From GCA-2733415 sp965178635 (lineage in GTDB: Bacteria > Bacteroidota > Bacteroidia > Flavobacteriales > Flavobacteriaceae), in contig CBCXVT010000020.1 in NCBI GenBank assembly GCA_965178635.1, positions 1 through 64,000 on the forward strand: DNA of 64,000 nt, written 5' to 3'. Shown one piece after another: positions 37,346 to 47,069 of this stretch (within the stretch, counting starts at the first letter, position 1; each line of letters opens with the position of its first letter). The notes below the pieces were generated by a model. It was not told the DNA's origin. It ran no database searches and was given only the letters and a program-made list of their open reading frames with translations. The translations under genes and the position numbers were made by a program.

Positions 37346-38463
37346 ACTTCTTAGTGGTTTCAGACACGAGTATGTGTCAAGATAAAGATAACCAATATGC
37401 ATTTGGTCCTGTTGTAAAAGAGCTAGAGGCTTTAACGGCTTTTAAAACAATTGTTTGGATAGGGTTTAACCGAGGAGGTATTGGACAAAATAAGTCTTTA
37501 GTACAACTAAAAAAAGGAAACATCAAGTTGATTTTACTGCCTTCAAGTGGAGGGCATAATGTTTTACATAAGGCCTTTGTTCTGTTGTTATATCCTTTAT
37601 ATTGTTTTGTTATTTTAAAAGAAGTACTATCATCAAAATACATACATGTAAGAGCGCCTTCAAATCCAGCTGTAATAACAATGGTTTTATCGTGGTGTTT
37701 TCCGACCAAGAAATTTTGGTTTAAATATGCAGGAAATTGGGTAGGGGAAGCGTCTTGGTTTTACAAATGTCAACGGAAGTTGCTAAAGTATCTAGGAGCA
37801 AATTCTAAAGTAACTGTAAATGGCAATTGGGAAAATCAGTCCAAACACATTCTTGCCTTTGAAAATCCATGTTTTAAATCAAACGGATAGAATTAACGGT
37901 CAGCACATATGTGAACAAAAGAAGATGTCTGATAAAATAAATTACTGCTTTGTAGGCGGAATGAATACCAATAAAGGAGTCGATAAAATTATCGAGGTGT
38001 TAGAGACGATGGCTAAAAATGACAAATTTGGGACGTTCCATATAGTTGGTGGAGGAGAGCTGCTTGAGCCATTACAACTTAAGGCAAAGACATTTTCTCA
38101 TAAAGTTGTATTTCATGGGTTTTTAGCTAAAGATGACATATGTGAAGTTTACGAAAAATGCCATTATATTTGTTCTGCCATCAAAAAGTGAAGGGTTTCC
38201 TAAAGTTATAGGAGAAGCAATGAACTATGGCTGTGTGCCAATTGTTTCTGATATTTCATGTATAGGGCAGTATGTACAACATAACACAAACAGGCTTGTT
38301 AATTCATCCAATAACCACACAACAATTACAAGAGCAATTAATGACGTCACTGTTTATAGAACAAAAACAGTTTAAAACAATGATGATGTACAATTATAAT
38401 CTAGCAGAAAAATTTACATATGAATATTACGAAGAGAGAATAGTTAACGATATTTTTAATTAG
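37346..38463 (+). pseudogene. Second glycosyltransferase family 4, frameshifted and fused to the first
   Basis: No separate start is visible: the frame of the preceding gene continues into LVVSDTSMCQDKDNQYAFG, which looks like the N-terminus of a new enzyme that lost its start in a deletion near 37346. The rest needs shifts near 37865, 38165 and 38285. Pieces include LLPSSGGHNVLHK, CFVGGMNTNKGVDKIIEVL and FVLPSKSEGFPKVIGEAMNYG, the donor-site part of a GT4. Ends at TAG 38461-38463. Confidence 0.75.
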
Positions 38464-38485
38464 AATTTGTTTACTTTTGAAAAAT

Positions 38486-39856
38486 ATGAGTCAACTCAAA
38501 AATAATAATAAAGAATTGTTATTGATTGCACTACATGCTCTAATCGGGTTTGTAGTGTTTTTATTTAGACCAAGTTCGGTAGTTATTAATTTATTAATGA
38601 TGGCTATTTTGTTTGTATATATATTCAAATCAAAGCATAAAACATTTGCTATATTAGTGTCTTGTGCATATGTTTCCTCTAGCGATGTGTTTTTTAGAAT
38701 GACCAAAGGGTTAGTGTTTTATGAGTTACATAAATACCTACTTATAGCTTTTGTAATCATTGGCTTTTGTTATGAATTGCATAAAACAAAAGGTGGAGTA
38801 TATGTTATATACATGCTTCTGCTGTTATTTGGTATAGCTTTTACAGATTATAATATAGTAGAAAGTGCAAGGAAAATGATAGCGTTTAATTTAGGGGGGC
38901 CAATATCCTTAGGAATGGTTGCTTTGTATTGTTATAAAAAGCAGTTGCGATTAGAGACTTTGGTAAAGGTGCTTTTTTATGCTTTGTTGCCAGTAATCTC
39001 AATGGTTATGTATTTGTTTTTATACACACCAAGTATAAAAGATTCCGTTACGGGAACGGCATCTAATTTTGCAACTTCAGGAGGTTTTGGTCCTAACCAA
39101 GTTGCAACAATATTAGGCTTAGGAATGTTTATACTAATGACACGATTAATATTAAATAAAAATAAAGGGCTCTATTTTTATATTGAATTAGGACTATTAT
39201 TATTGATATCTTATCGAGGCTTAGTAACGTTTTCTAGAGGGGGGATGTTAACGGCTTTAATTGCAGTTCTGTTTTTTGTTTTATTAACCTTCGGAAAAGC
39301 AAAACAAAGTTTAAGAACTAAATTGGTAAAGATAATTTTTGTATTTGGGGTATTGGGTATAGGAGTATGGGGGTACGCATTATTTACAACATCAGGGTTA
39401 ATAGAAAACAGGTATTCGAATAAAAATGCTTTAGGCCAAGAAAAAGAAGATGTTTCAACAGGGAGATCAAGTTTGATTATGGTTGAAATAGAGGCATTTA
39501 TGGAAGAACCAGTATTTGGGATAGGAGTAGGTAAAAATAAACAATACAGGTTTGAGAAAACAGGAATTGAAGCAGCATCCCATAATGAAATTAGTAGATT
39601 GTTAGCTGAACATGGCTCATTTGGAATTATAGCTTTTTTAATTTTATTTTTCACGCCTTTATTGTTAAGATTAGGTAATAGAAATAATATTTATTTTTAT
39701 TCATTTTTCCTATTTTGGTTTTTAACAATCAATCATTCTTCTATGCGTATAGCTTTTCCTTCATTTATATATGGTTTAGCATTGCTAGATGTTACATATG
39801 AGACTAAAAAGAAAAAGATACCAAAGCATAGGCAACAACCAAAATTAGCGAGTTAA
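38486..39856 (+). CDS. O-antigen ligase/polymerase family membrane protein (WaaL/Wzy-like)
   Basis: 456 residues with about eleven hydrophobic segments and a large loop (about residues 300-380) containing FGIGVGKNK and ASHNEISRLLAEHGSFG, the Wzy_C type periplasmic signature with a conserved histidine. Members either polymerise repeat units (Wzy) or attach finished polymer to lipid A-core (WaaL). With an ABC exporter in the same locus, the ligase role is attractive; with a Wzc-like kinase, a polymerase role is possible. I use ATG 38486; an upstream TTG exists. Confidence 0.82.
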   Translation: MSQLKNNNKELLLIALHALIGFVVFLFRPSSVVINLLMMAILFVYIFKSKHKTFAILVSCAYVSSSDVFFRMTKGLVFYELHKYLLIAFVIIGFCYELHKTKGGVYVIYMLLLLFGIAFTDYNIVESARKMIAFNLGGPISLGMVALYCYKKQLRLETLVKVLFYALLPVISMVMYLFLYTPSIKDSVTGTASNFATSGGFGPNQVATILGLGMFILMTRLILNKNKGLYFYIELGLLLLISYRGLVTFSRGGMLTALIAVLFFVLLTFGKAKQSLRTKLVKIIFVFGVLGIGVWGYALFTTSGLIENRYSNKNALGQEKEDVSTGRSSLIMVEIEAFMEEPVFGIGVGKNKQYRFEKTGIEAASHNEISRLLAEHGSFGIIAFLILFFTPLLLRLGNRNNIYFYSFFLFWFLTINHSSMRIAFPSFIYGLALLDVTYETKKKKIPKHRQQPKLAS

Positions 39857-40863
39857 TGATTTTATATATCGGTAATAATCTATCACTTCCTAATAGCAAT
39901 GTAACAACCTTACAATTGTTAACTAAATTATTAAAACAAGATGGGTATAAAGTGGTGTGTACATCATCAAAAACCAATCAAGTTTTACGATTGATTGATA
40001 TGCTTTTTAGTGTAGTTAAATACCGAAATACAATTAATTACATATTAATAGATACGTATAGTACTAGGAATTTCTATTATGCTTTTTTATCAAGTCAATT
40101 AGCACGATTGTTAAACTTGAAATACATACCTATTCTACATGGAGGGAGTTTACCTAATAGGTTAACATCATCTCCTAAAATGTCACAAATGTTATTTGGT
40201 AATTCCTTTAGTAACATTGCACCGTCAAACTACTTGAAGAGTGAATTTAAAAAGCACGGATATGATTCAGATTATATTCCAAATATATTAGAGCTTGCAA
40301 CTTATAATTTTAAAAGAAGAACAAATTTTCATCCAAAATTATTATATGTTAGAGCGCTACATAAGCTATACAATCCGAAAATGGCTATATATGTTCTAGC
40401 AGAATTAAAAAAAGAATACCCCAACGCAGAATTATGTATTGTAGGCCCCGATAAGGATGGTTCGTTAAACGAATGTAAAGAGTTAGCAATGCATTTAAAA
40501 GTGTCTGATTCTGTTATTTTTAAAGGGTTATTGCTTAAGAAGCAGTGGCACAAATTATCAGAAAACTATGACATATTTATTAATACAACTACTGTAGATA
40601 ATACTCCGATAAGTGTAATGGAAGCTATGGCTTTAGGTTTACCTGTAGTATCTACTAATGTAGGAGGGATATCTTATTTAATTAAAGATGGGGAGTCAGG
40701 GGTTTTAGTAAAACCAAATGATGTATCTGAAATGGTCTTGGCAATTAAGAATGTGATATCTAATTCATTGCATTACAGTGGTGTAGCTTTTTCTGCAAGA
40801 AAAGAAGTAGAACGGTTTGATTGGAAAGTTGTTAAGGAACTCTGGAACAGGTTACTAAAATAA
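39856..40863 (+). CDS. Glycosyltransferase family 4
   Basis: 335 residues. The C-terminal domain shows KLLYVRALHKLYNPKMAIYV and the donor motif NTPISVMEAMALGLPVVSTN. The short N-terminal domain includes YIPILHGGSLPNR. It overlaps the ligase/polymerase stop by one base (TAATG). No terminator hairpin follows. Confidence 0.87.
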   Translation: MILYIGNNLSLPNSNVTTLQLLTKLLKQDGYKVVCTSSKTNQVLRLIDMLFSVVKYRNTINYILIDTYSTRNFYYAFLSSQLARLLNLKYIPILHGGSLPNRLTSSPKMSQMLFGNSFSNIAPSNYLKSEFKKHGYDSDYIPNILELATYNFKRRTNFHPKLLYVRALHKLYNPKMAIYVLAELKKEYPNAELCIVGPDKDGSLNECKELAMHLKVSDSVIFKGLLLKKQWHKLSENYDIFINTTTVDNTPISVMEAMALGLPVVSTNVGGISYLIKDGESGVLVKPNDVSEMVLAIKNVISNSLHYSGVAFSARKEVERFDWKVVKELWNRLLK

Positions 40864-40919
40864 GGGCTATTTCTTTTAGAAATATTATATTAGCTCAAAA
40901 ATAACAAGGAATATACATA

Positions 40920-42299
40920 ATGTCTGCCAAAACTAATATTCATTTTGAGTTATCAGAAAGGAAACTTTTGTTACGTATTTTAGACGTAATATTAGTCTTG
41001 TTTGGGTTACATTTTGTAGGAACAATATTTGATTTTGACTACTTTACAATCAGTAAAGAAAAATGGATATGGTCTATAATATTAGGATTTTATATACTCT
41101 TTTTTGGAACCATTTTTGAAATATATAATTTAAAAAAGGCAAGTAATTTTTTTAGCATCCTTAAAGGAATAGTGCTAACCTCATCAATAACTATTTTAGT
41201 TTATTTACTTACCCCATATTTTACCCCATCATTACCAGCAAGTAGAATTCAAATACTGTTTTTCTATTTATCCATGATGTGTTCAATGACCTTAGGAAGG
41301 TTGGCTTATATCTATTTTATTAACTCACCTAGATTTGTTAAAAATGTCATTTTAATAGCAGATGGTGATCGTGTAGAAGAAATAGAACAGAACTTATCTG
41401 CTGCAGATGTTAATTATAACATTAAATATGTTATTGATACAACTCAAAAAGGCAAAGGAATTCATGGTGAAAAAGAAGTTAATTCATCTAAATTGAAAGA
41501 AATAGTTAGTAAAGGAACTTATGAAATTGTAGTAACCAATAGCTCAAGTTTTTCATCAATAGAATTGTATAATGATTTGTTAGATGTTTTTAATCAAGGG
41601 CACATCATTAAAGAGTATTCTCAAGTATACGAAAACCTTTCAGGAAGAGTTTATGTAAACTTTAAAAATAATCAGTTATATAAACAATTTCCATTTAGTG
41701 AGCATAATGTAAAACCAGTATATAGATTAGTTCATCGTTTTTTTGATGTTGTAATAAGTTTAGTAGGACTATTGGCGCTTTTTGTGCTTGTTCCCTTTTT
41801 ACTAGTTATTAACTTACTAGCTAACAAAGGTCCCCTGTTATATACACAGGAACGAGTAGGTAAAAAAGGAAAACCGTTTAAAATATTTAAATTACGAAGT
41901 ATGGTTGTAAATGCTGAAAAAGATGGAGCAGTTTGGGCAAAGAAAAACGATATGAGAATTACAGCTTTTGGTAAATTTTTGCGTAAAACACGTTTAGATG
42001 AATTCCCACAGTTTTTGAATATCTTAAAAGGAGAAATGAGTGTTATTGGCCCAAGACCAGAACGCCCAATTTTTGTTGCTGAACTATCAAAAAAAATCCC
42101 TTTTTATCCTACAAGGCACATTATTAAACCTGGATTAACTGGTTGGGCTCAAGTAAACACAAGCTATGGAGCTTCAGTTGAAGATAGTTTAAAAAAACTA
42201 CAATATGATTTATACTATATAAAACACAGAAATGTTTTTTTAGATTTAAACATAGCTATAAAAACATTAAGTACAATAATTTTTTATAGAGGACAATAA
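40920..42299 (+). CDS. Polyprenyl-phosphate sugar-1-phosphate transferase (initiating enzyme, WbaP/WcaJ type)
   Basis: 459 residues. Four N-terminal membrane segments and a central Rossmann-like region precede the catalytic domain. The latter has a fifth hydrophobic segment (VISLVGLLALFVLVPFLLVI) followed by the bacterial sugar transferase block: GPLLYTQERVGKKGKPFKIF, KLRSMVVNAE, RLDEFPQFLNILKGEMSVIG and PRPERPIF. It loads the first sugar phosphate onto undecaprenyl phosphate and so starts the repeat unit. It is the last gene of the locus; its stop directly abuts the stop of the convergent gene. Confidence 0.92.
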   Translation: MSAKTNIHFELSERKLLLRILDVILVLFGLHFVGTIFDFDYFTISKEKWIWSIILGFYILFFGTIFEIYNLKKASNFFSILKGIVLTSSITILVYLLTPYFTPSLPASRIQILFFYLSMMCSMTLGRLAYIYFINSPRFVKNVILIADGDRVEEIEQNLSAADVNYNIKYVIDTTQKGKGIHGEKEVNSSKLKEIVSKGTYEIVVTNSSSFSSIELYNDLLDVFNQGHIIKEYSQVYENLSGRVYVNFKNNQLYKQFPFSEHNVKPVYRLVHRFFDVVISLVGLLALFVLVPFLLVINLLANKGPLLYTQERVGKKGKPFKIFKLRSMVVNAEKDGAVWAKKNDMRITAFGKFLRKTRLDEFPQFLNILKGEMSVIGPRPERPIFVAELSKKIPFYPTRHIIKPGLTGWAQVNTSYGASVEDSLKKLQYDLYYIKHRNVFLDLNIAIKTLSTIIFYRGQ

Positions 42300-43475
42300 T
42301 TAATTGTTTTTAAAATAGTAGTTTAAATAACAATATCTAATTAGTAAGCTTGCAAATAAAGGAGTCATTGTTAATGAGAATTCTTCTACTTTAAAGCTCC
42401 ATAAAGCAGCTTGTAATGCTAATAGTGAGGCTAATAGAGCAAAATAATCACCAAACCATTTTAATTTTAGTGTTGTCTTACGTAATATAAAAAACGCAAC
42501 AAATAAGTTTGGAGCAAATGCCCATAGAACATTTAAGTTGTTAGCGGTTGTGTTATGATCTGTTGCTAACCAGAGTAGCAATACTAATACACCAAGTAGT
42601 CCTGATGTAAATAATAAGATAAAATCTAATGCTTTTGTACGTTTTTTGTTTTTATAGTCTTTATATGTAATGTATAAAATTAAGAATGAAGCTACCAAGA
42701 AAATAAATAAAGGGCTCAAAATGAGGTTTGAAGTATGGGCTCTAGAAGTGTTTTTTTTCAATAGAATAGAACTGTCCTTGATTAGTGGGTTATTGTTAAT
42801 AGACGCATTATTAAACGCTTTATAAATGTATTCTGGTAAAAACTGATACTCATTAGTAGTGGCTTTAACATCAATGACAGAACCTAAAGCTATATTAATA
42901 CCAACACTACCCCAGGTATTATAAGGCACATTGTTATTTATGAGTTGCCTCATTGTGTATGCAGTGGTAATATGATCATCTTTAAAAACAATCTGATTAG
43001 GAAATACATCTTCTAAAACTGATCTTATTTTAGTAGCGCAATTATTATAAAAGAAATCATATTTATAGGATGCATTTTCAGGTTGTGCATTGTGTTCTAA
43101 AAAAGCGGTTAATTTTCTTTTTTGTAAAGTGCTTAAATTTAAAACCTGTTCACTAACAGCTCTATTTTCAGAGTAGTATGTCTCATAAAAATTAGAAAAC
43201 CTATTTCTACCAAGTTTATAAATCAACTTGCCTTTAGCAAAATTGGTGTAAAAATTTGGTGCATTAAAGTCAAACATTCCGTAGTTATACACTACGTCTA
43301 AATGATTATAATCATCTTTAACTCTAAAAGCACTATGCCCAAAAGTACTATAAAGTTCCTCGCCCGGGCCACAAGTAAGTACACTAATTTCAACAGAATC
43401 TGAATAGGTAATGTGCTGAGAAAATGAAAGTTGACTCACTAATAAAATAAAGAAGAGTAGTGTTTTAGGTATCAT
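42300..43475 (-). CDS. DUF4105 membrane protein, possible lipoprotein N-acyltransferase (Lnb-like)
   Basis: 391 residues with a signal peptide ending LSFSQ, a soluble domain and four to five C-terminal membrane segments. The soluble domain has the DUF4105 hallmarks YSTFGHSAFRV (His) and YNNCATKIR (Cys). To my knowledge the Bacteroides enzyme Lnb, which adds the third acyl chain to lipoproteins by a Cys/His mechanism, belongs to this family. This protein could do the same at the outer face of the inner membrane. That link is from memory and should be treated as moderate. The gene converges on the sugar transferase with no spacer. Confidence 0.75.
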   Translation of the reverse strand: MIPKTLLFFILLVSQLSFSQHITYSDSVEISVLTCGPGEELYSTFGHSAFRVKDDYNHLDVVYNYGMFDFNAPNFYTNFAKGKLIYKLGRNRFSNFYETYYSENRAVSEQVLNLSTLQKRKLTAFLEHNAQPENASYKYDFFYNNCATKIRSVLEDVFPNQIVFKDDHITTAYTMRQLINNNVPYNTWGSVGINIALGSVIDVKATTNEYQFLPEYIYKAFNNASINNNPLIKDSSILLKKNTSRAHTSNLILSPLFIFLVASFLILYITYKDYKNKKRTKALDFILLFTSGLLGVLVLLLWLATDHNTTANNLNVLWAFAPNLFVAFFILRKTTLKLKWFGDYFALLASLLALQAALWSFKVEEFSLTMTPLFASLLIRYCYLNYYFKNN

Positions 43476-43491
43476 TTTCTATCGGTAAAAA

Positions 43492-44565
43492 TTACTTTTT
43501 TTGAAAGATACTCCAATCTAATTTTAAAGAAAAAATGTTAGAATAGAATACTTCATCTGTTTTACCAATGTTGGTTAAAGAGTAATCAACATAAATACCT
43601 TTGTAGTGAAAACCAAGTCCAATGTTTGGTTGAACATTTAACTTTTCGCCACCACCTAATTGTTCAATATTTTGAAATTTACCAACTCCACTTCTTAAGA
43701 ATATTAAATTGTTATAATCTAATTGTAAACCTACAGCCGGCGTAATACTTGCAAAAGATGATGAAATAACATCGTTTGTTTCAACAAATCTTACATCAAA
43801 ATCTAACTCGGTTAGTAAGGTTAATTTATTTTTAAATTCAAATGTTCTGGCAACACCTAATTGTAATTTAGGAATTGTAATTTCAGTGTCTTCAGGTGCT
43901 TCTTGATTGCCATCTGGCATTGCAGCTTGAATATCTTCTAATTTCTCTTGATCAATATCCCAGGTGTTAAATGTTGTTGTAATATCTCTAGCCATTAATC
44001 CGAAAGTCCACTTTTTATAATCATATTGTAAACCAGCGTCAAAACCAAACCCCCATGAGTTGGCAAAATCACCAATAATACGTCTGATAATTTTTGCATT
44101 TGCTCCAAAACGTAAATTTTCAATACCTAAATTTCTAGCATACGAAAACGTTACAGCATAATCAGCAGCTGAAAATAAATTAATATTATCATAATTAATA
44201 TTTCCACTCGCATCTATTAATTTGGTGGTATCTAATATATCATCTACTCCAAAACGGATTAAAGATAAGGCAAAGGCACTATTATCGTCTATAGGCATGG
44301 CAAAACCACCATAATCATAACTCGCAATGTTTGCAAAATAATTAGCATGCATTAAAGACACTTGTTTGCCTTCTAGTTTTAGCAATCCAGCAGGGTTCCA
44401 ATACCCTGAATTTACATCAGAACTACTTGCAACTACAGCGTTGGACATACCAAAAGCTGCTGCGTCAACACCGATATTTAAAAATTCATTTGAATATTTA
44501 CGAGCAACTTGTGCTTGTAATGAAATGGTGAAAACAAGTAGTGTTAAAAAAAATATTTTTTTCAT
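43492..44565 (-). CDS. PorV/PorQ-family outer-membrane protein (T9SS-associated)
   Basis: 357 residues from ATG 44565, chosen because it gives a clean signal peptide (KKIFFLTLLVFTISLQAQ); an upstream ATG would add 16 residues. The mature start RKYSNEFLNIGVDAAAFGMSN followed by DVNSGYWNPAGLLKLEG is the FadL-like PorV/PorQ signature. The chain shows alternating patterns of a beta barrel and ends in an aromatic-rich strand. PorV shuttles cargo of the type IX secretion system, matching the secreted protein encoded divergently at 44818. Confidence 0.85.
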   Translation of the reverse strand: MKKIFFLTLLVFTISLQAQVARKYSNEFLNIGVDAAAFGMSNAVVASSSDVNSGYWNPAGLLKLEGKQVSLMHANYFANIASYDYGGFAMPIDDNSAFALSLIRFGVDDILDTTKLIDASGNINYDNINLFSAADYAVTFSYARNLGIENLRFGANAKIIRRIIGDFANSWGFGFDAGLQYDYKKWTFGLMARDITTTFNTWDIDQEKLEDIQAAMPDGNQEAPEDTEITIPKLQLGVARTFEFKNKLTLLTELDFDVRFVETNDVISSSFASITPAVGLQLDYNNLIFLRSGVGKFQNIEQLGGGEKLNVQPNIGLGFHYKGIYVDYSLTNIGKTDEVFYSNIFSLKLDWSIFQKK

Positions 44566-44817
44566 TAGTATGTGTAAAATCTTGAAAGCAAAAATAGGGC
44601 ATAAAAACAGCAATAAAAAATTTACTTACAATTTAACCTCTAACAATATATTGAAGAGTTATAAATATTAGTTAAAACAGGAGTTAATAAGCGTTACTTG
44701 TCGATTAAAACAGGAGATAGTCGAGTATATTATTATACCTCTATTAAGTTATTGTAAATTTGTGTTATACCCGAAAGGAAACTATTTTTAAACTATTAAC
44801 AGATTAAATTATTTTTT

Positions 44818-46983
44818 ATGAAAAAATTTACATTATTATTTGCAATGCTAATGTTTAGTGTTGCAGGATTTTCACAAGTTGTGATTTCCGAAAACTTTGA
44901 TGCTGGAACACCAGCTGGTTGGACGGATACGTATGGTAATACAGCTACAAATTCATGTGCAGGAAGTTCAGAAAGGGACAATCTTTATAGTGGTAGTAGT
45001 ACAGGAAACATGACTTCTCCAAATCAAGTTGGAGCATCTAATGGAACTGACTTAACAGTTGATTTTGATTATAAAGTTATCGACTGGTCTGGTGGAGCTG
45101 CTACTTCTGCAGGTTGGGGAAGTGCAGATTTACAATACTCAACTGATGATGGTGCTACTTGGAATACAGTATTAACTATTAATGATGGTAATCATGTGGT
45201 TTCAGCTACTTGTGCAGCAATAACACCTGTTGTTATTCCAGCAGCAAGTTTACCAACTTCATCTGACGTGAGATTGCGTATACTTAACACATGGGCTGCT
45301 GGAGATTATTATTTTTATGTAGATAATTTTAGTGCTACTCAGGTGGTTGCTACACCTCCAAACTGTACAACATTAACAGATCCTTTAGATGCCGCAACAG
45401 ATGTGAATGAAGATAATGATCTTTCATGGTCTGTCGCAACTGGAGGGGCAACAGGTTATAAATTAACAGTGGGTACTACTTCTGGAGGAACAGATGTTCT
45501 TAATAATGTAGATGTAGGAAATGTAACTACATATGATTTAGGAACATTATCATTTTTAACTACATATTATGTATCTATAGTACCATATAACGGAAACGGA
45601 GATGCCACTGGATGTACAGAAGAAAGTTTTACAACAATAGCAGCGCCTCCTGTTGGAGAGGTTTGTGGTAACCCAATTGTGGTTGGTGCTTTACCATACA
45701 GTACAACAGATGAAACAGAAAACTATGGAGATGATTATACTGGTGCGCCAGGAGCATCTTGTTCTTCAACGTCTAATTATTTAAATGGAGATGATGTTGT
45801 TTATTCTTATTCTCCAGGATCAAATACTTCAATTGATGTAGATCTTACTGCTATAGGAAGTAATTATGCAGGAATATTTATCTATACTGATTGTGCAGAT
45901 ATTGGAAATACTTGTGTAACAGGAGCAACTAATGGAGGTAGTACAGGAGATTTAGCTATTAGTGATTTTTTAGTTAGTTCTGGAACCACCTATTATATTG
46001 TTATATCTACTTGGGCAAGTCCACAAAGTACAACGTATACATTAGATATTACAGAAAATACATGCGTAAATGCTACAGCTACTTATACAGCTATTCCTGA
46101 TTGTGTAAATACTCAATTTACGATAGACGTAGATGTTACTGATTTAGGCTCAGCAACATCAGTAACAATAGGAGATGACCAAGGTAGTTTAACACAACAA
46201 GTTTCTGGAACAGGAATTGTAAGTTTTGGGCCATATGCTTCTGAAACTTCAGTTAATTTTACAGTAACTAATGATCAAGATGGAACTTGTGTAATAAATG
46301 GAAATGTAACTTATGAATGTCCACCTGCAAATGACGCTTGTTCAGATGCGTTTGTTGTTGGAAGTTTACCGTACAACAACTCACAAGATGCTTCTGCAGC
46401 AACTAATAACTCAGGGTTTGTATCAGCATGCTCTGGTGGTATGAATGATGGGGTGTGGTATACATTTACACCTGATGTTAATGGTACTGTTGATGTGGTT
46501 GTTGACGCTACGAGTTCTTGGGATCATGAAGTAGCTATTTACAGTGGTTCTTGTGGAACATTTTCTTGTGTTGTCAGTGTTGATGGTACTGGATCTGGAG
46601 GAACAGAAACCTTAAGTGGTGTGGCTGTTACAGCAGGAACTCAATACTGGGTTAATGTAGGGTATTGGAGTGGTTCAAATGATAGCACAGAAGGAGCGCT
46701 TACAATAGATATTACTTCAGCAACTGTTTTAGGGATAGAAGATTTACAGTTATCAGAGAGCTTTAAATTCTACCCTAACCCAACTAATAATGTGTTAAAT
46801 GTTTCTGCTAAAAACAATATTGAGCAGTTACAATTAGTAAACATGCTAGGGCAAACGGTAAAAACTGTTACACCAAATAGCACTACATACCAATTAAATA
46901 TAGCTGATTTATCATCAGGTATTTACTTTATTAAAGCTAGAGTAAACAATACCGAAGGTACTTTCAGAATTGTAAAGCAATAA
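44818..46983 (+). CDS. Large secreted protein with T9SS type A sorting domain
   Basis: 721 residues with an N-terminal signal peptide (KKFTLLFAMLMFSVAGFSQ). The first ~160 residues look like a carbohydrate- or adhesion-type beta domain. A fibronectin-III-like segment follows (about 190-275), then two cysteine-containing repeats that each begin CGNPIVVGALPYS or CSDAFVVGSLPYN. The last 75 residues (FKFYPNPTNNVLNV to FRIVKQ) form the classic type A C-terminal sorting domain recognised by the type IX secretion system. It is probably an adhesin or surface structural protein; no catalytic motif is seen. Confidence 0.9.
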   Translation: MKKFTLLFAMLMFSVAGFSQVVISENFDAGTPAGWTDTYGNTATNSCAGSSERDNLYSGSSTGNMTSPNQVGASNGTDLTVDFDYKVIDWSGGAATSAGWGSADLQYSTDDGATWNTVLTINDGNHVVSATCAAITPVVIPAASLPTSSDVRLRILNTWAAGDYYFYVDNFSATQVVATPPNCTTLTDPLDAATDVNEDNDLSWSVATGGATGYKLTVGTTSGGTDVLNNVDVGNVTTYDLGTLSFLTTYYVSIVPYNGNGDATGCTEESFTTIAAPPVGEVCGNPIVVGALPYSTTDETENYGDDYTGAPGASCSSTSNYLNGDDVVYSYSPGSNTSIDVDLTAIGSNYAGIFIYTDCADIGNTCVTGATNGGSTGDLAISDFLVSSGTTYYIVISTWASPQSTTYTLDITENTCVNATATYTAIPDCVNTQFTIDVDVTDLGSATSVTIGDDQGSLTQQVSGTGIVSFGPYASETSVNFTVTNDQDGTCVINGNVTYECPPANDACSDAFVVGSLPYNNSQDASAATNNSGFVSACSGGMNDGVWYTFTPDVNGTVDVVVDATSSWDHEVAIYSGSCGTFSCVVSVDGTGSGGTETLSGVAVTAGTQYWVNVGYWSGSNDSTEGALTIDITSATVLGIEDLQLSESFKFYPNPTNNVLNVSAKNNIEQLQLVNMLGQTVKTVTPNSTTYQLNIADLSSGIYFIKARVNNTEGTFRIVKQ

Positions 46984-47016
46984 TGAAATAGATAATACAC
47001 TCTTATTATCTTGAGT

Positions 47017-47046
47017 AAAAGCTCGTGTTTTTTAACACGAGCTTTT
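47017..47046 (+). terminator. Rho-independent terminator after the T9SS-secreted protein
   Basis: A perfect 13-bp stem (47017-47029 and 47034-47046) with TTTT loop is followed by T-rich sequence. Confidence 0.92.
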
Positions 47047-47055
47047 TTATTTTAC

Positions 47056-47063
47056 TACATTTG
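47056..47063 (+). promoter_or_regulatory. Putative Bacteroidota -7 box for the GT2 gene at 47070
   Basis: TACATTTG fits TANNTTTG and lies 6 bp before the ATG, implying a near-leaderless mRNA. No good -33 TTTG box is visible because the terminator stem occupies that spot. Confidence 0.35.
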
Positions 47064-47069
47064 TGTTCT

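Noticed and set aside
39211..39654. 147-codon minus-strand frame opposite the ligase/polymerase gene
   Set aside because: It is a shadow of a clearly coding membrane-protein frame, with low-complexity composition and no start context.
44566..44613. Longer N-terminus for the PorV/PorQ-like protein
   Set aside because: The shorter start gives a standard signal peptide; the extra 16 residues do not.
47025..47069. Upstream start for the GT2 gene at 47070
   Set aside because: It would put the first codons inside the terminator hairpin and gives a non-GT N-terminus; ATG 47070 gives the usual GT2 beginning.
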